64,000 bases of DNA from the NCBI RefSeq assembly GCF_023544715.1, contig NZ_JAMJEZ010000001.1, forward strand, positions 124,001-188,000, written 5' to 3'. This stretch comes from Pseudomonas eutrophicaquae (GTDB taxonomy: Bacteria > Pseudomonadota > Gammaproteobacteria > Pseudomonadales > Pseudomonadaceae). Below the pieces are notes generated by a model that was not told the origin of the DNA, did no database searches, and saw only the letters and a list, made by a program, of their open reading frames with translations. Shown piece by piece: positions 30,325 to 39,695 of this stretch; position 1 is the first letter of the stretch; each line of letters begins with the position of its first letter. The position numbers and the translations under genes are program-made.

Positions 30325-31713
30325 ATGGACAAGACTGCACAGACGAACACGCCGACCAAGCTGTACGTACTCGATACCAATGTGCTGATTCACGACCCGA
30401 ATGCGGTGCTGAACTTCCAGGAGCATCGGGTGGCCATCCCGATGACCGTGCTGGAGGAGCTTGATCATCTCAAGCGCGGCAAGCACAGCGTGGCCGCCGA
30501 ATGCCGTCAGGCGATCCGCATGATCGACCAGCTGCTGGGCGATGCCACGCCCGAGCAGGTCGAGCACGGCGTACCGATTGCCCGCGGCAAGGCTGAGCCG
30601 CGTGGCAGCCTGTCGATCCTGATGAGCCGGGTGGATGTGGTCTCGGGCAGCCTGCCGGAGAATGCCAACGACAACCGCATCATCAATCAGCTGGTCGAGC
30701 TGCAGCGCCGGCATCCGGCGGTGCGGGTGGTGCTGGTCAGCAAGGACATCAACATGCGCCTCAAGGCGCGGGCCTGCGGGGTGGCGGCTGAGGATTACCA
30801 CACCGACCAGCTGGTCGATGATGTGGCACTGCTGCCGCGCGGTTATCACACCTTCGAGGGCTCGTTCTGGAAGCAGGTCAGCAAGGTCGAGACCCGTCAG
30901 GAAATCGGCCGCACCCTGCACAGCGTGGTGCTGGGCGAGGACATGCCGGCCATGCACATCAATGAGTACATCCTCGATGAGCAGGGTTTTGTCGGCTGGA
31001 TTCAGGCGGTGGACGGGCGCGAGCTGCTGATCCTCGACCTGCACCAGCAGTCCCCGATGGAGCTGGAAGCCTGGGGGCTGCGTCCGCGTGACATCTACCA
31101 GGCGCTGGCGCTGCACGCGCTGCTGGATCCGGATATCCATCTGGTCAACCTGACCGGCGCGGCCGGCTCCGGCAAGACCATTCTCGCCCTGGCGGCGGCC
31201 ATCGAGCAGACCCTGGTCAGCAAGCGCTACAAGCGCATCATCGCTACCCGCAGCGTGCAGGGGCTGGATGAGGACATCGGTTTTCTGCCCGGCACCGAGG
31301 CGGAGAAGATGGAGCCGTGGCTGGGGGCGATCACCGATAACCTCGAGGCCCTGCACAGCGATGACGAGAACACCCACGGCAGCGTCGATTACATCCTGCA
31401 GAAGGTGCCGCTGCAGTTCAAATCCCTCAATTACATCCGCGGGCGCAGCTTCCAGCAGACCCTGTTGCTGATCGATGAGTGCCAGAACCTGACCCCGCAC
31501 CAGGTCAAGACCATCATCACCCGCGCCGGTAACGGCTCGAAAGTGATCTGCCTGGGCAACCTGGCGCAGATCGATACGCCATACCTCTCGGCGACCAGTT
31601 CGGGGCTGACCTATCTGACCGAGCGCTTCAAGGACTTCCCCCACGGCGTGCACATCATGCTGCAGGGCGTGCCGCGCTCGGTGCTGGCCGAGTACGCGGA
31701 AGAGCATCTGTAA
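30325..31713 (+). CDS. PhoH-family ATPase with N-terminal PIN domain
   Basis: A 462-residue protein. The N-terminal PIN ribonuclease domain (about 10-150) has LYVLDTNVLIHDPNAV, PMTVLEELDHLK and, near residue 145, VSKDINMRLKA, with the acidic residues of the PIN active site present. The C-terminal PhoH ATPase domain (about 225-450) has NLTGAAGSGKTILALAAAI, LLIDECQNLTPHQVKTIITRAG and GNLAQIDTPYLS. Such proteins (PhoH2/YlaK type) couple RNA unwinding to cleavage; the physiological target is unknown. The ATG at 30325 has GAGG 9 bases upstream; a GTG two codons earlier is too close to it. Confidence 0.9.
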   Translation: MDKTAQTNTPTKLYVLDTNVLIHDPNAVLNFQEHRVAIPMTVLEELDHLKRGKHSVAAECRQAIRMIDQLLGDATPEQVEHGVPIARGKAEPRGSLSILMSRVDVVSGSLPENANDNRIINQLVELQRRHPAVRVVLVSKDINMRLKARACGVAAEDYHTDQLVDDVALLPRGYHTFEGSFWKQVSKVETRQEIGRTLHSVVLGEDMPAMHINEYILDEQGFVGWIQAVDGRELLILDLHQQSPMELEAWGLRPRDIYQALALHALLDPDIHLVNLTGAAGSGKTILALAAAIEQTLVSKRYKRIIATRSVQGLDEDIGFLPGTEAEKMEPWLGAITDNLEALHSDDENTHGSVDYILQKVPLQFKSLNYIRGRSFQQTLLLIDECQNLTPHQVKTIITRAGNGSKVICLGNLAQIDTPYLSATSSGLTYLTERFKDFPHGVHIMLQGVPRSVLAEYAEEHL

Positions 31714-31724
31714 GCGGACGAGGG

Positions 31725-31754
31725 CGGGCGGCACCGCACCGGCTGCGCCGCCCG
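31725..31754. terminator. GC-rich hairpin between convergent phoH and nadC
   Basis: The stem CGGGCGGC pairs with GCCGCCCG (8 bp) around a 14-base loop that can fold further. Only TTCACTT follows, so it is a weak intrinsic terminator candidate. It lies between two convergent stops where a terminator is expected. Confidence 0.35.
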
Positions 31755-31773
31755 TTCACTTATGGCCAGAGCC

Positions 31774-32622
31774 TCAGAGGCTTAGGCGCATCGACAGGTC
31801 GATGGCCTTGACGTCCTTGGTCAGGGTGCCGATCGAGATGTAATCCACCCCGGTTTCGGCGTAGCTGCGCAGGGTGTCGCGGTTGATGCCGCCGGAGGCT
31901 TCCAGCTTGGCGCGCCCGGCGGTGAGGGCGACCGCGGTGCGCATGTCGTCGTGATCCAGCTCATCGAGCATGATGATGTCGGCACCGGCCGCCAGGGCTT
32001 CACGCAGCTCGTCAAGGTTTTCCACCTCCACCTCCACCGGGCGGCCCGGGGCGATCTGCCGGGCGCTAGCGACGGCCTGGGTGATGCCACCGCAGGCAGC
32101 GATGTGGTTTTCCTTGATCAGGAAGGCATCGTAGAGACCGATTCGGTGGTTATGGCAACCGCCGCAGGTGACCGCGTACTTCTGCGCCAGACGCAGGCCG
32201 GGCAAGGTCTTGCGGGTATCGAGCAGCTTGACCGCCGTCCCCTCGACCAGATCGGCGTACTCGCGGCAGCGGGTGGCGATACCGGAGAGCAGCTGCAGGA
32301 AATTCAGCGCGCTGCGCTCGCCACTGAGCAGGGCGCGTGCCGGGCCTTCCAGGCTGAACAGGGTCTGGTCCTGCATCACCCGCTCGCCATCGGCCACGTG
32401 CCAGGTGACCTGCACGCGCGGGTCGAGCTGGCGGAAGACCTCATCGACCCAGGCGGTGCCGCAGAGGGTGGCGGCCTCGCGGGTAATGACCCGGGCGCGG
32501 GCGATGCGTTCCTCGGGGATCAGCTGGGCGGTGATGTCGCCACTGCCGATGTCCTCGGCAAGGGCGGTGCGCACATTGGCGGTGATTTCGGCACCGAGAT
32601 CGGCAAGACGCAGATTGGGCAT
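31774..32622 (-). CDS. nadC: nicotinate-nucleotide pyrophosphorylase (quinolinate phosphoribosyltransferase)
   Basis: A 282-residue enzyme that converts quinolinate and PRPP to nicotinate mononucleotide in de novo NAD synthesis. Typical parts are [59 protein letters not shown] and [29 protein letters not shown]. The ATG at 32622 follows GGAGCCTGCC. Its position beside ampD and near pilA is the Pseudomonas order. Confidence 0.96.
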   Translation of the reverse strand: MPNLRLADLGAEITANVRTALAEDIGSGDITAQLIPEERIARARVITREAATLCGTAWVDEVFRQLDPRVQVTWHVADGERVMQDQTLFSLEGPARALLSGERSALNFLQLLSGIATRCREYADLVEGTAVKLLDTRKTLPGLRLAQKYAVTCGGCHNHRIGLYDAFLIKENHIAACGGITQAVASARQIAPGRPVEVEVENLDELREALAAGADIIMLDELDHDDMRTAVALTAGRAKLEASGGINRDTLRSYAETGVDYISIGTLTKDVKAIDLSMRLSL

Positions 32623-32772
32623 GGCAGGCTCCCTGGGGGTTGTCGGCCGATTATAGGCGCTTTGCGCAAGGTCCCGGAAAACCGGCTGACCGTGATTGCC
32701 TTGGCCCGCGCGGGCGGCTGCTCTAGAGTGGCGTCCGGCTCCCATCGGCGGGAGATCGTCACAGGAGTCCGC

Positions 32773-33330
32773 ATGCATATCGATCCCTCGACCGGCTGGT
32801 GCCTTGAGGCCCGTCGCTGCCCCTCGCCCAACTGCAATGAGCGCCCGGATGGCGAGGTGTCGCTGCTGGTCATCCACAACATCAGTCTGCCCCCGGGGCA
32901 GTTCGGTACGGGGGAGGTGGAGAACCTGTTTCTCAATCGCCTGGATCCGGCGGGCCACCCGTATTTTGCCGATATTGCCGAGCTGCGGGTGTCGGCACAC
33001 TTTCTGATCGAGCGGGATGGGACGCTGACCCAATTCGTCCCCTGCAACCAGCGGGCCTGGCATGCCGGGGTGTCGTGCTTTGCCGGGCGGGCGCAGTGCA
33101 ACGATTTCTCGATTGGCATCGAGCTGGAGGGTACGGACCATCTGCCCTATAGCGAGGCGCAGTACCGGGTGCTCGGCGCATTGAGCCGCGCCCTGCAATG
33201 CGTTTATCCCGCCATCACCCTGGAGCGAATCTGCGGACACAGCGACATCGCACCGACCCGCAAGACCGATCCCGGCCCGGCCTTTGACTGGGGGCGCTAT
33301 CGCCGTCTGCTGCAGGAGGGGGTGGCATGA
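32773..33330 (+). CDS. ampD: 1,6-anhydro-N-acetylmuramyl-L-alanine amidase AmpD
   Basis: A 185-residue zinc amidase that recycles cell-wall anhydromuropeptides and so keeps AmpR-controlled beta-lactamase low. Zinc ligands are visible in [12 protein letters not shown] (His) and [21 protein letters not shown] (His and Asp). [11 protein letters not shown] is the conserved core. ATG at 32773 with AGGAG 5 bases upstream. Stop overlaps ampE by 4 bases. Loss of function would give beta-lactamase derepression only if an AmpR-AmpC pair exists; none is in this window. Confidence 0.95.
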   Translation: MHIDPSTGWCLEARRCPSPNCNERPDGEVSLLVIHNISLPPGQFGTGEVENLFLNRLDPAGHPYFADIAELRVSAHFLIERDGTLTQFVPCNQRAWHAGVSCFAGRAQCNDFSIGIELEGTDHLPYSEAQYRVLGALSRALQCVYPAITLERICGHSDIAPTRKTDPGPAFDWGRYRRLLQEGVA

Positions 33331-34172
33331 GTTTTCTGGTGATGCTGCTGGCGCTGCTGCTGGAGCGCTTTACCGCGCTGCATGGCCGGATCCAGCAGGA
33401 TGCGCTGCTGCAGCGCTTTCTGGAGTGGCTGATACAGGCGCGCGTCCTCAAGGGGCATGCCTGGCTGGCCCTGCTGGCCGCACTGCTGGCGCTGCTGCTG
33501 CCGGTGGCGCTGTTGCTGCAGATCCTGGCTCCGCTGGCCTATGGCGTGCTGCTGGTGCCGGCGCATGTGCTGATTCTGTTGTGGAGCTTCGGGCGGGGAA
33601 CGCCGCTGGCGGATCTGGCGGCGCTGCGCGCCCGCTGGTTGCGTGAGGATGACCAGGCTGCCAGCCTGCATGCCGAACAGACGCTGGGCTTGCGCGCCGA
33701 CAGCGCACCGGCCTTGCTGCAGCAGGTGCAGGGGTATCTGCTCTGGCAGAGCTATCAGGGCTGGTTTGCGGTGATCTTCTATTACGCGCTGCTGGGGCCG
33801 CTGGGCGCGCTGGGCTATCGGCTGGTGGCGGTGCTCGGCGAGCAGCCGGCGGGTACGCCGGGGCAGGAGCCGGCGGTGCGCCTGCGGCATCTGCTGGATG
33901 CACTGCCGGTGCGCCTGCTGCTGCTGGCCCTGGCGCTGGCCGGCAACTTCGTCACTGCGGGAGCCCTGCTGCGCCGTCATCTGCTCGATGGCAAGATCAG
34001 TGCGCCGCAGCTCTTGGCGGAAGGCGGGCGAGCCGCCGCGGAGTTGCCTGCCCAGCCTCTACCGGGCGATGGCCGCGCGGCAGTCCACAGTCTGGAGGAC
34101 TTGCAGCACGTATTGATGCGCGCCGGCTGGATCTGGGCCAGCGTACTGGCGGCCGGGGTTCTGCTGGGTTGA
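33327..34172 (+). CDS. ampE: AmpE-like inner-membrane protein
   Basis: A 281-residue membrane protein with hydrophobic segments near residues 1-15, 45-95, 145-170, 190-215 and 260-281, in the regulatory-signalling modulator/AmpE family (begins [15 protein letters not shown]). AmpE forms a two-gene unit with AmpD; its function is poorly known. Rich in Ala/Leu. Convergent with tatD, 14 bases away, with no hairpin between. Confidence 0.88.
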   Translation: MSFLVMLLALLLERFTALHGRIQQDALLQRFLEWLIQARVLKGHAWLALLAALLALLLPVALLLQILAPLAYGVLLVPAHVLILLWSFGRGTPLADLAALRARWLREDDQAASLHAEQTLGLRADSAPALLQQVQGYLLWQSYQGWFAVIFYYALLGPLGALGYRLVAVLGEQPAGTPGQEPAVRLRHLLDALPVRLLLLALALAGNFVTAGALLRRHLLDGKISAPQLLAEGGRAAAELPAQPLPGDGRAAVHSLEDLQHVLMRAGWIWASVLAAGVLLG

Positions 34173-34186
34173 CGCTTGGCGCAGGT

Positions 34187-34978
34187 TCAGTGGCTGGCAA
34201 CGGGCCAGCCGAACAAGGCGCAGGCATTACGGTAGCTGGCCTCGGCCAGCGCCGCCGCGCTGATACCGCGCAGCGCCGCCAGGGCGGTGCAGATGTCCGG
34301 CAGGTATTCCGGGCTGTTGCGCTGGTTGGGGTACAGGCTCGGGGCCATGTCCGGCGCATCGGTTTCCAGCACGATGCTCTCCAGCGGCAATCCAGCGACC
34401 ACCTTGCGCAGGCGATGGGCCTGCGGCCAGGTGGCCGCCCCGCCCAGGCCGAGCCGAAAGCCGAGCTTCTGGTATTCCCGCGCTTCCTCTAGGCTACCGG
34501 CGAAGGCATGCACGATGCCGCCGCGCGCCGGTCGGTAGCGCTTGAGGGTAGCGATGGTCTGCGCGTGAGCGCGGCGCACGTGCAGCAGGGCGGGCAGCTC
34601 GAACTCGCAGGCCAGCGCCAGCTGCGCCTCGAACAGCGCCTGCTGGCGCACACGATCTAGCCCTTCGAGATACCAGTCGAGGCCGAACTCGCCGAGGGCG
34701 CAGAGCTTGGGGTGTCCGCTCAGGCGCTGCAGCCAGTGGCGCAGCTCGACGAGATGCTCGGGGCTGTGCTGGTCGAGGTAGACCGGGTGCAGGCCGAAGG
34801 CAGCGTAGAGGCCATCCTCCTGCTCGACCAGTTGCCACAGGCGCGGCCAGTTGGCCTGCTGCACGCCAAGCACCACCAGTTTTTCCACCCCGAGCGTCCG
34901 GCAGCGCGCCAGCACAGCGCGGCGGTCGGCGTCGAAATCGGGGAAATCCAGGTGGGTGTGGGTGTCGATCAGTTGCAT
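34187..34978 (-). CDS. TatD-family metal-dependent hydrolase
   Basis: A 263-residue TIM-barrel metal hydrolase with IDTHTHLDF (metal His pair), ALGEFGLDWYLEGLDRVRQQALFEAQLALA, LLHVRRAH, GIVHAFAGS and VLETDAPDMAP. This is the TatD/YcfH DNase group; the subgroup (TatD, YcfH or YjjV) is not decided by eye. The conserved start is the ATG at 34978 (MQLIDTHTH). 58 bases after the prfC-side gap on the same strand, so likely downstream of prfC in one transcript. Confidence 0.88.
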   Translation of the reverse strand: MQLIDTHTHLDFPDFDADRRAVLARCRTLGVEKLVVLGVQQANWPRLWQLVEQEDGLYAAFGLHPVYLDQHSPEHLVELRHWLQRLSGHPKLCALGEFGLDWYLEGLDRVRQQALFEAQLALACEFELPALLHVRRAHAQTIATLKRYRPARGGIVHAFAGSLEEAREYQKLGFRLGLGGAATWPQAHRLRKVVAGLPLESIVLETDAPDMAPSLYPNQRNSPEYLPDICTALAALRGISAAALAEASYRNACALFGWPVASH

Positions 34979-35036
34979 GGCGCCTCCGGGGGTTGCCGGA
35001 AGTGTAGTGGGCGCCGTTGCGGCGCCCACTCGGGAC

Positions 35037-36620
35037 TCAGTGATGCTCGCGGGTGGCGCGGAATTTGACGTCCGGCCAGCGCTCTTCCATCAAGCTGAGG
35101 TTGACGCGGGTCGGCGCCAGATAAGTGAGGTGGCCGCCGCCGTCAACGGCGAGGTTCTCATAGGCCTTGTCCTTGAATTCCTTGAGCTTCTTTTCATCGC
35201 TGCACTCGATCCAGCGCGCCGACCAGACGTTGATCGCCTCATAGGCGCACTCGACCTTGTATTCCTCCTTGAGGCGGCTGGCGACCACATCAAACTGCAG
35301 CACGCCGACCGCGCCGAGGATGATGTCGTTGTTGCGCTCGGGGAAGAACACTTGGGTGGCGCCTTCCTCGGCCAGCTCTTGCAGGCCCTGGCGCAGCTGC
35401 TTGGATTTCAGCGGGTCCTTCAGGCGCACGCGGCGGAACAGTTCCGGGGCGAAGTGCGGGATGCCGGTGAAGCCCAGCAGCTCGCCTTCGCTGAAGGTGT
35501 CACCGATCTGGATGGTGCCGTGGTTGTGCAGGCCGATGATGTCGCCGGCATAGGCTTCCTCCAGTTGCTCGCGCTCGCTGGAGAAGAAGGTCAGCGCGTC
35601 GGCGATCTTCAGGTCCTTTTTGATCCGCACATGGCGCATCTTCATGCCCTTCTCGTACTTGCCCGAGCAGATGCGCATGAAGGCGATGCGGTCGCGGTGC
35701 TTGGGGTCCATGTTCGCCTGTATCTTGAACACGAAGCCGGAGAATTTCTCCTCGGTCGGCTCGACCACCCGCTCGTGGGCGGCACGCGACAGCGGCATCG
35801 GTGCCCAGTCAACGATCGCATCCAGCACCTGATCGACGCCGAAGTTGCCGAGCGCGGTGCCGAAGAACACCGGGGTCATCTCGCCGCGGGTGAAGGCGTC
35901 CTGATCGAAGGTGTGGCAGGCGCCCTGCACCAGCTCCAGCTCGTCGAGGAAGCGCTCGTACAGATCGCCCAGGTGCGCGCGGGCTTCGGGGGAGTCGAGC
36001 TTGTCGATGATGCGCTGCTCGATACGCTCGTGGCCGTGACCCGGCTGGTAGACGATGATCTTGTCTTCGCTGAGGTGGTAGACACCCTTGAAGTCGCGGT
36101 AGCAGCCGATCGGCCAGGTGATCGGTGCGGCCTTGATCTTCAGCACCGCCTCGATCTCGTCAAGCAGCTCTATCGGGTCGCGGATGTCGCGGTCGAGCTT
36201 GTTGATAAAGCTCACAATCGGAGTATCCCGCAGCCGGCAGACATCCATCAGTGCGATGGTGCGCGGCTCGACGCCCTTGCCGCCGTCCAGCACCATCAGC
36301 GCGCTGTCCACCGCAGTCAGGGTGCGGTAGGTGTCCTCGGAGAAGTCCTCATGGCCGGGGGTGTCGAGCAGGTTGATCATGTGCGCGCGGTAGGGGAACT
36401 GCATCACCGAGGTGGTGATCGAGATGCCGCGCTGCTTTTCCATTTCCATCCAGTCGGAGGTGGCGTGGCGGTCGGACTTGCGCGACTTCACCGTGCCGGC
36501 GACTTCGATGGCGCGCCCCATCAGCAGCAGCTTCTCGGTGATGGTGGTCTTGCCCGCATCGGGGTGGGAAATGATCGCAAAGGTACGGCGCTTGGCGACT
36601 TCGGTGGCCTGAATGGTCAT
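35037..36620 (-). CDS. prfC: peptide chain release factor 3
   Basis: A 527-residue translational GTPase that recycles RF1 and RF2 from the ribosome. G-domain motifs: [15 protein letters not shown] (G1), [16 protein letters not shown] (G3) and [10 protein letters not shown] (G4). The RF3-specific C-terminal domain follows ([18 protein letters not shown]). Length is that of the family. A perfect TATAAT sits 50 bases upstream of the start. Confidence 0.96.
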   Translation of the reverse strand: MTIQATEVAKRRTFAIISHPDAGKTTITEKLLLMGRAIEVAGTVKSRKSDRHATSDWMEMEKQRGISITTSVMQFPYRAHMINLLDTPGHEDFSEDTYRTLTAVDSALMVLDGGKGVEPRTIALMDVCRLRDTPIVSFINKLDRDIRDPIELLDEIEAVLKIKAAPITWPIGCYRDFKGVYHLSEDKIIVYQPGHGHERIEQRIIDKLDSPEARAHLGDLYERFLDELELVQGACHTFDQDAFTRGEMTPVFFGTALGNFGVDQVLDAIVDWAPMPLSRAAHERVVEPTEEKFSGFVFKIQANMDPKHRDRIAFMRICSGKYEKGMKMRHVRIKKDLKIADALTFFSSEREQLEEAYAGDIIGLHNHGTIQIGDTFSEGELLGFTGIPHFAPELFRRVRLKDPLKSKQLRQGLQELAEEGATQVFFPERNNDIILGAVGVLQFDVVASRLKEEYKVECAYEAINVWSARWIECSDEKKLKEFKDKAYENLAVDGGGHLTYLAPTRVNLSLMEERWPDVKFRATREHH

Positions 36621-36670
36621 CGCAATGGGAACCCGTCGACGTGGTAGTCGGTCTGTCAGAAAAGGCAGCG

Positions 36671-36676
36671 ATTATA
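36671..36676 (-). promoter_or_regulatory. -10 box of a prfC promoter
   Basis: TATAAT on the minus strand, 50 bases upstream of the prfC ATG. No good -35 at 16-18 bases, so the promoter is only half supported. Confidence 0.45.
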
Positions 36677-36737
36677 ACGGATGCGCCCCCCGGCCGGTTC
36701 GCTGGCGTGACCGATGATCCTGCGGCTGAATTTTTGG

Positions 36738-36766
36738 TTGATTCCCATCCCCTATGGTCCTAAAGT
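36738..36766 (+). promoter_or_regulatory. promoter of a short RNA or leader ahead of speC
   Basis: TTGATT (36738-36743), 17-base spacer, TAAAGT (36761-36766): four of six matches in each box and ideal spacing, in A/T-rich sequence. A transcript would begin near 36773. Confidence 0.5.
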
Positions 36767-36772
36767 TCGCGC

Positions 36773-36860
36773 CCGAACGCTCATGCTGGAAACGATCCAT
36801 CCGGCTCAAGTACTGACGACGAGACAGCAAGGTCAACCGGTTGCCGAGGTTGACCTTTTT
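36773..36860 (+). ncRNA. candidate small RNA or attenuated leader upstream of speC
   Basis: The segment is bounded by a plausible promoter and a strong intrinsic terminator, giving a transcript of roughly 88 bases. It contains no short frame with a Shine-Dalgarno. An ATG at 36783 opens a 42-codon frame that runs through the terminator to 36911, but it has no ribosome-binding site. It could be an independent small RNA, or the terminated form of the speC leader; the speC ATG is 124 bases beyond. No known family is recognised. Confidence 0.45.
36829..36860 (+). terminator. intrinsic terminator ahead of speC
   Basis: The perfect 10-bp stem AAGGTCAACC/GGTTGACCTT, 9-base loop, followed by TTTGC after the stem T's (five T in a row). 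It lies inside the prfC-speC gap rather than after any gene, which is why it suggests a small RNA or attenuator. Confidence 0.8.
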
Positions 36861-36983
36861 GCTTTCGGCGACATGCCTTGGGAAGTAGGCGAACCAAAGT
36901 GGGGAAACTGATCAGGCGTTCACGGCCCACGGGCCAATCCACCACCTTCACGTAGCTTGTTTTGCCATCACTGGAGCCCATGC

Positions 36984-38147
36984 ATGTCCATCAAGGTTGA
37001 AGACTACTTCGAGCGCGATACCTTCAAGAAGATGAAGGCCTTCGCTGACCAGCACGAAACCCCCTTCGTGATCATCGACCTCAAGACCATCGCCGATGCC
37101 TATGATCAGCTGGGCAACTGCTTCCCGTTCGCCAACATCTTCTATGCGGTGAAAGCCAACCCGGCGGTGGAGATCATCGATCTGCTGCGCGACAAGGGCT
37201 CCAGCTTCGACATCGCCTCGATCTACGAGCTGGACAAGGTGATGAGCCGCGGCGTTGGTCCGGAGCGCATCAGCTACGGTAACACCATCAAGAAAGCCCG
37301 CGACATCCGCTACTTCTACGACAAGGGTGTGCGCATGTTCGCCACCGACTCCGAGGCGGATCTGCGCAACATCGCCAAGGCGGCGCCGGGCTCGCGCGTG
37401 TATGTGCGCATCCTGACCGAAGGCTCCACCACCGCCGACTGGCCGCTGTCGCGCAAGTTCGGCTGCCAGACCGACATGGCCATGGACCTTTTGGTACTGG
37501 CCCGGGATCTGGGTCTTGAGCCCTACGGCATCTCCTTCCACGTCGGCTCCCAGCAGCGCGACATCTCGGTGTGGGATGCGGCAGTGGCCAAGGTCAAGGT
37601 GATCTTCGAGCGTCTCAAGCAGGAAGACGGCATCGTCCTGAAGATGATCAACATGGGCGGCGGCTTCCCGGCCAACTACATCGCCAAGACCAACACCCTG
37701 GAGACCTATGCCGAGGAGATCACCCGCTTCCTCAAGGAAGACTTCGGCGACGAGCTGCCGGAAATCATTCTCGAGCCGGGTCGCTCGCTGATTTCCAACG
37801 CCGGTATTCTGGTCAGTGAAGTGGTGCTGGTGGCGCGCAAGTCGCGTACCGCCGTGGAGCGCTGGGTGTACACCGACGTGGGCAAGTTCTCCGGCCTGAT
37901 CGAAACCATGGACGAGTCGATCAAGTTCCCGATCTGGACCGAGAAGAAGGGCGAGATGGAAGAAGTGGTCATCGCCGGCCCGACCTGCGACAGCGCCGAC
38001 ATCATGTACGAGCACTACAAGTACGGTCTGCCGCTGAACCTGGCCATCGGTGATCGCCTGTATTGGCTGTCCACTGGTGCCTACACCACCAGCTACAGCG
38101 CGGTGGAATTCAACGGCTTCCCGCCGCTCAAGGCCTACTACCTCTGA
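36984..38147 (+). CDS. speC: ornithine decarboxylase (fold III, PLP)
   Basis: A 387-residue alanine-racemase-fold decarboxylase making putrescine from ornithine. NIFYAVKANPAVEIIDLL contains the PLP lysine; also VGSQQRDISVWDAA, MGGGFPANY, EPGRSLISNAGILV and the substrate-site GPTCDSADIMYE with the catalytic Cys. Length matches P. aeruginosa SpeC (387) from memory. Related enzymes can also decarboxylate lysine. The ATG at 36984 starts MSIKVEDYF. A terminator follows. Confidence 0.94.
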   Translation: MSIKVEDYFERDTFKKMKAFADQHETPFVIIDLKTIADAYDQLGNCFPFANIFYAVKANPAVEIIDLLRDKGSSFDIASIYELDKVMSRGVGPERISYGNTIKKARDIRYFYDKGVRMFATDSEADLRNIAKAAPGSRVYVRILTEGSTTADWPLSRKFGCQTDMAMDLLVLARDLGLEPYGISFHVGSQQRDISVWDAAVAKVKVIFERLKQEDGIVLKMINMGGGFPANYIAKTNTLETYAEEITRFLKEDFGDELPEIILEPGRSLISNAGILVSEVVLVARKSRTAVERWVYTDVGKFSGLIETMDESIKFPIWTEKKGEMEEVVIAGPTCDSADIMYEHYKYGLPLNLAIGDRLYWLSTGAYTTSYSAVEFNGFPPLKAYYL

Positions 38148-38185
38148 GCCGGTTGACCGGCACGCCGGTCACCTGCTGAGGCTGT

Positions 38186-38212
38186 ACAGACCCCGCCGCG
38201 TGCGGGGTCTGT
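38186..38212 (+). terminator. terminator of speC
   Basis: A perfect 11-bp stem ACAGACCCCGC/GCGGGGTCTGT with a 5-base loop, then CGTTTCTG. 38 bases after the speC stop. Confidence 0.78.
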
Positions 38213-38286
38213 CGTTTCTGCGTCAGGGCAATAGCATCCGCGCGGTGGTGATGTTGAAGGGCAGATGGCCAATCCGGAGGGGTAAC

Positions 38287-38934
38287 GTGATCGATGATCT
38301 GTTCGCCCGCGAGGCGGGGGACGTGCAATGGCTGGCGCCGGGCGTCTGCCTGTTGCCGGGGTATCTGCTCCCGGAACTGGAGCCTTTGCTGGATGCGCTG
38401 CGCGAGGTGCTGGCCGCCGCGCCGCTGCGCCGGGTGAACACGCCTTCAGGGCAGCCGCTGTCGGTGGCGATGAGCAACTGCGGTGCACTGGGCTGGGTCA
38501 GCACGGCGCAGGGTTACTGCTATGTCCGTGAGGACCCGCAGAGCGGTCAGCCCTGGCCGGCCTTGCCACCACTGCTGCAGCGCCTGTCCTGGCAGGCGGC
38601 GCAACGGGCCGGTTTTGCTGACTTTGCGGCCGATGCCTGCCTGATCAACCGGTATCGCCCTGGGGCACGCATGGGGCTGCATCAGGACCGTGACGAGGCG
38701 GATTTCCGCCAGCCGATCGTGTCCTTCTCTCTGGGCTTGCCCGCCACCTTTCTGCTCGGCGGGTTGCAGCGCCGTGACCGGGTGCAGCGGCTGCGCCTGC
38801 AGCATGGCGATGCGCTGGTCTGGGGTGGGCCGGCGCGGCTGCGCTATCACGGCATCCTGCCGCTGGAGGCGGGCGAGCATCCGCGCATGGGTGCGCAGCG
38901 CATCAATCTGACCCTGCGCCGTGCCGCGCCTTGA
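38287..38934 (+). CDS. alkB: DNA oxidative demethylase AlkB
   Basis: A 215-residue Fe(II)/2-oxoglutarate dioxygenase (E. coli AlkB has 216) that repairs 1-methyladenine and 3-methylcytosine in DNA. Iron ligands: HQD at His132 and Asp134 and a distal His in LRYHGILPL. RINLTLRR gives the 2-oxoglutarate-binding arginines. LINRYRPGARMGLHQDRDE is the signature. The start is a GTG at 38287 preceded by GGAGG 7-8 bases upstream. No Ada gene is adjacent. Confidence 0.92.
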   Translation: MIDDLFAREAGDVQWLAPGVCLLPGYLLPELEPLLDALREVLAAAPLRRVNTPSGQPLSVAMSNCGALGWVSTAQGYCYVREDPQSGQPWPALPPLLQRLSWQAAQRAGFADFAADACLINRYRPGARMGLHQDRDEADFRQPIVSFSLGLPATFLLGGLQRRDRVQRLRLQHGDALVWGGPARLRYHGILPLEAGEHPRMGAQRINLTLRRAAP

Positions 38935-38993
38935 CTTGCGCTCAGGGCTTGCCTAGCGTGCGGCCTCCGATTAGGCCGTGACGAGGAGAGGCG

Positions 38994-39689
38994 ATGAGCG
39001 CCGCAGCGGAGCGTATCAAGCTGGAGCCGGGCTGGAAGCTGGCCCTGCAGGCAGAGTTCGAGCAGCCCTACATGCAGGCGCTCGGTGACTTTCTGCGCCA
39101 TGAAAAGGCCGTTGACAAGCAGATCTATCCGCCGGGTGGGCTGATCTTCAATGCGCTCAACTCCACCCCGCTGGCGCAGGTCAAGGTGGTGATCATCGGT
39201 CAGGATCCTTACCACGGGCCGGGTCAGGCCCACGGGTTGTGCTTCTCGGTGCCGCCCGGCGTGCCGGTGCCGCCGTCGCTTTTGAACATCTTCAAGGAGC
39301 TCAAGCGCGACCTGAACATCGATCCGCCCAACCACGGCTGCCTGCAGCATTGGGCGGAGCAGGGCGTGCTGCTGCTCAACACCTCGCTGACCGTCGAGCA
39401 AGGCAAGGCCGGCTCGCATGCCAAGGCCGGCTGGCAGCCGTTCACCGACAAGGTGATCGAGGTAGCCAACCGGGATTGCCCGCATCTGGTGTTCATGCTC
39501 TGGGGCGCGCATGCGCAGAGCAAGGAGCCGTTGATCGATCCGACCCGGCACCTGATCCTGCGCTCGGCGCATCCCTCACCGCTGTCGGCGCACCGCGGCT
39601 TCCTGGGAAATGGGCACTTCAGCCGCGCCAACCAGTGGCTGGCGCAGCGCGGCATCGAGCCGGTCGATTGGGCGCTGCCCAATCTGTAA
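38994..39689 (+). CDS. ung: uracil-DNA glycosylase
   Basis: A 231-residue family-1 uracil glycosylase for base-excision repair. The water-activating loop is [20 protein letters not shown] (Asp71), and the DNA-intercalation loop is [11 protein letters not shown]. Both are intact. Starts after GAGGAG, 60 bases beyond alkB, so the two repair genes may share a transcript. Convergent with ygfZ, 6 bases apart. Confidence 0.96.
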   Translation: MSAAAERIKLEPGWKLALQAEFEQPYMQALGDFLRHEKAVDKQIYPPGGLIFNALNSTPLAQVKVVIIGQDPYHGPGQAHGLCFSVPPGVPVPPSLLNIFKELKRDLNIDPPNHGCLQHWAEQGVLLLNTSLTVEQGKAGSHAKAGWQPFTDKVIEVANRDCPHLVFMLWGAHAQSKEPLIDPTRHLILRSAHPSPLSAHRGFLGNGHFSRANQWLAQRGIEPVDWALPNL

Positions 39690-39695
39690 CGGGAG

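Noticed and set aside
36783-36911. 42-codon frame starting MLETIHPAQV before speC
   Set aside because: No ribosome-binding site, passes through a strong terminator, and no family is recognised. Kept only as a possible leader peptide in the ncRNA entry.
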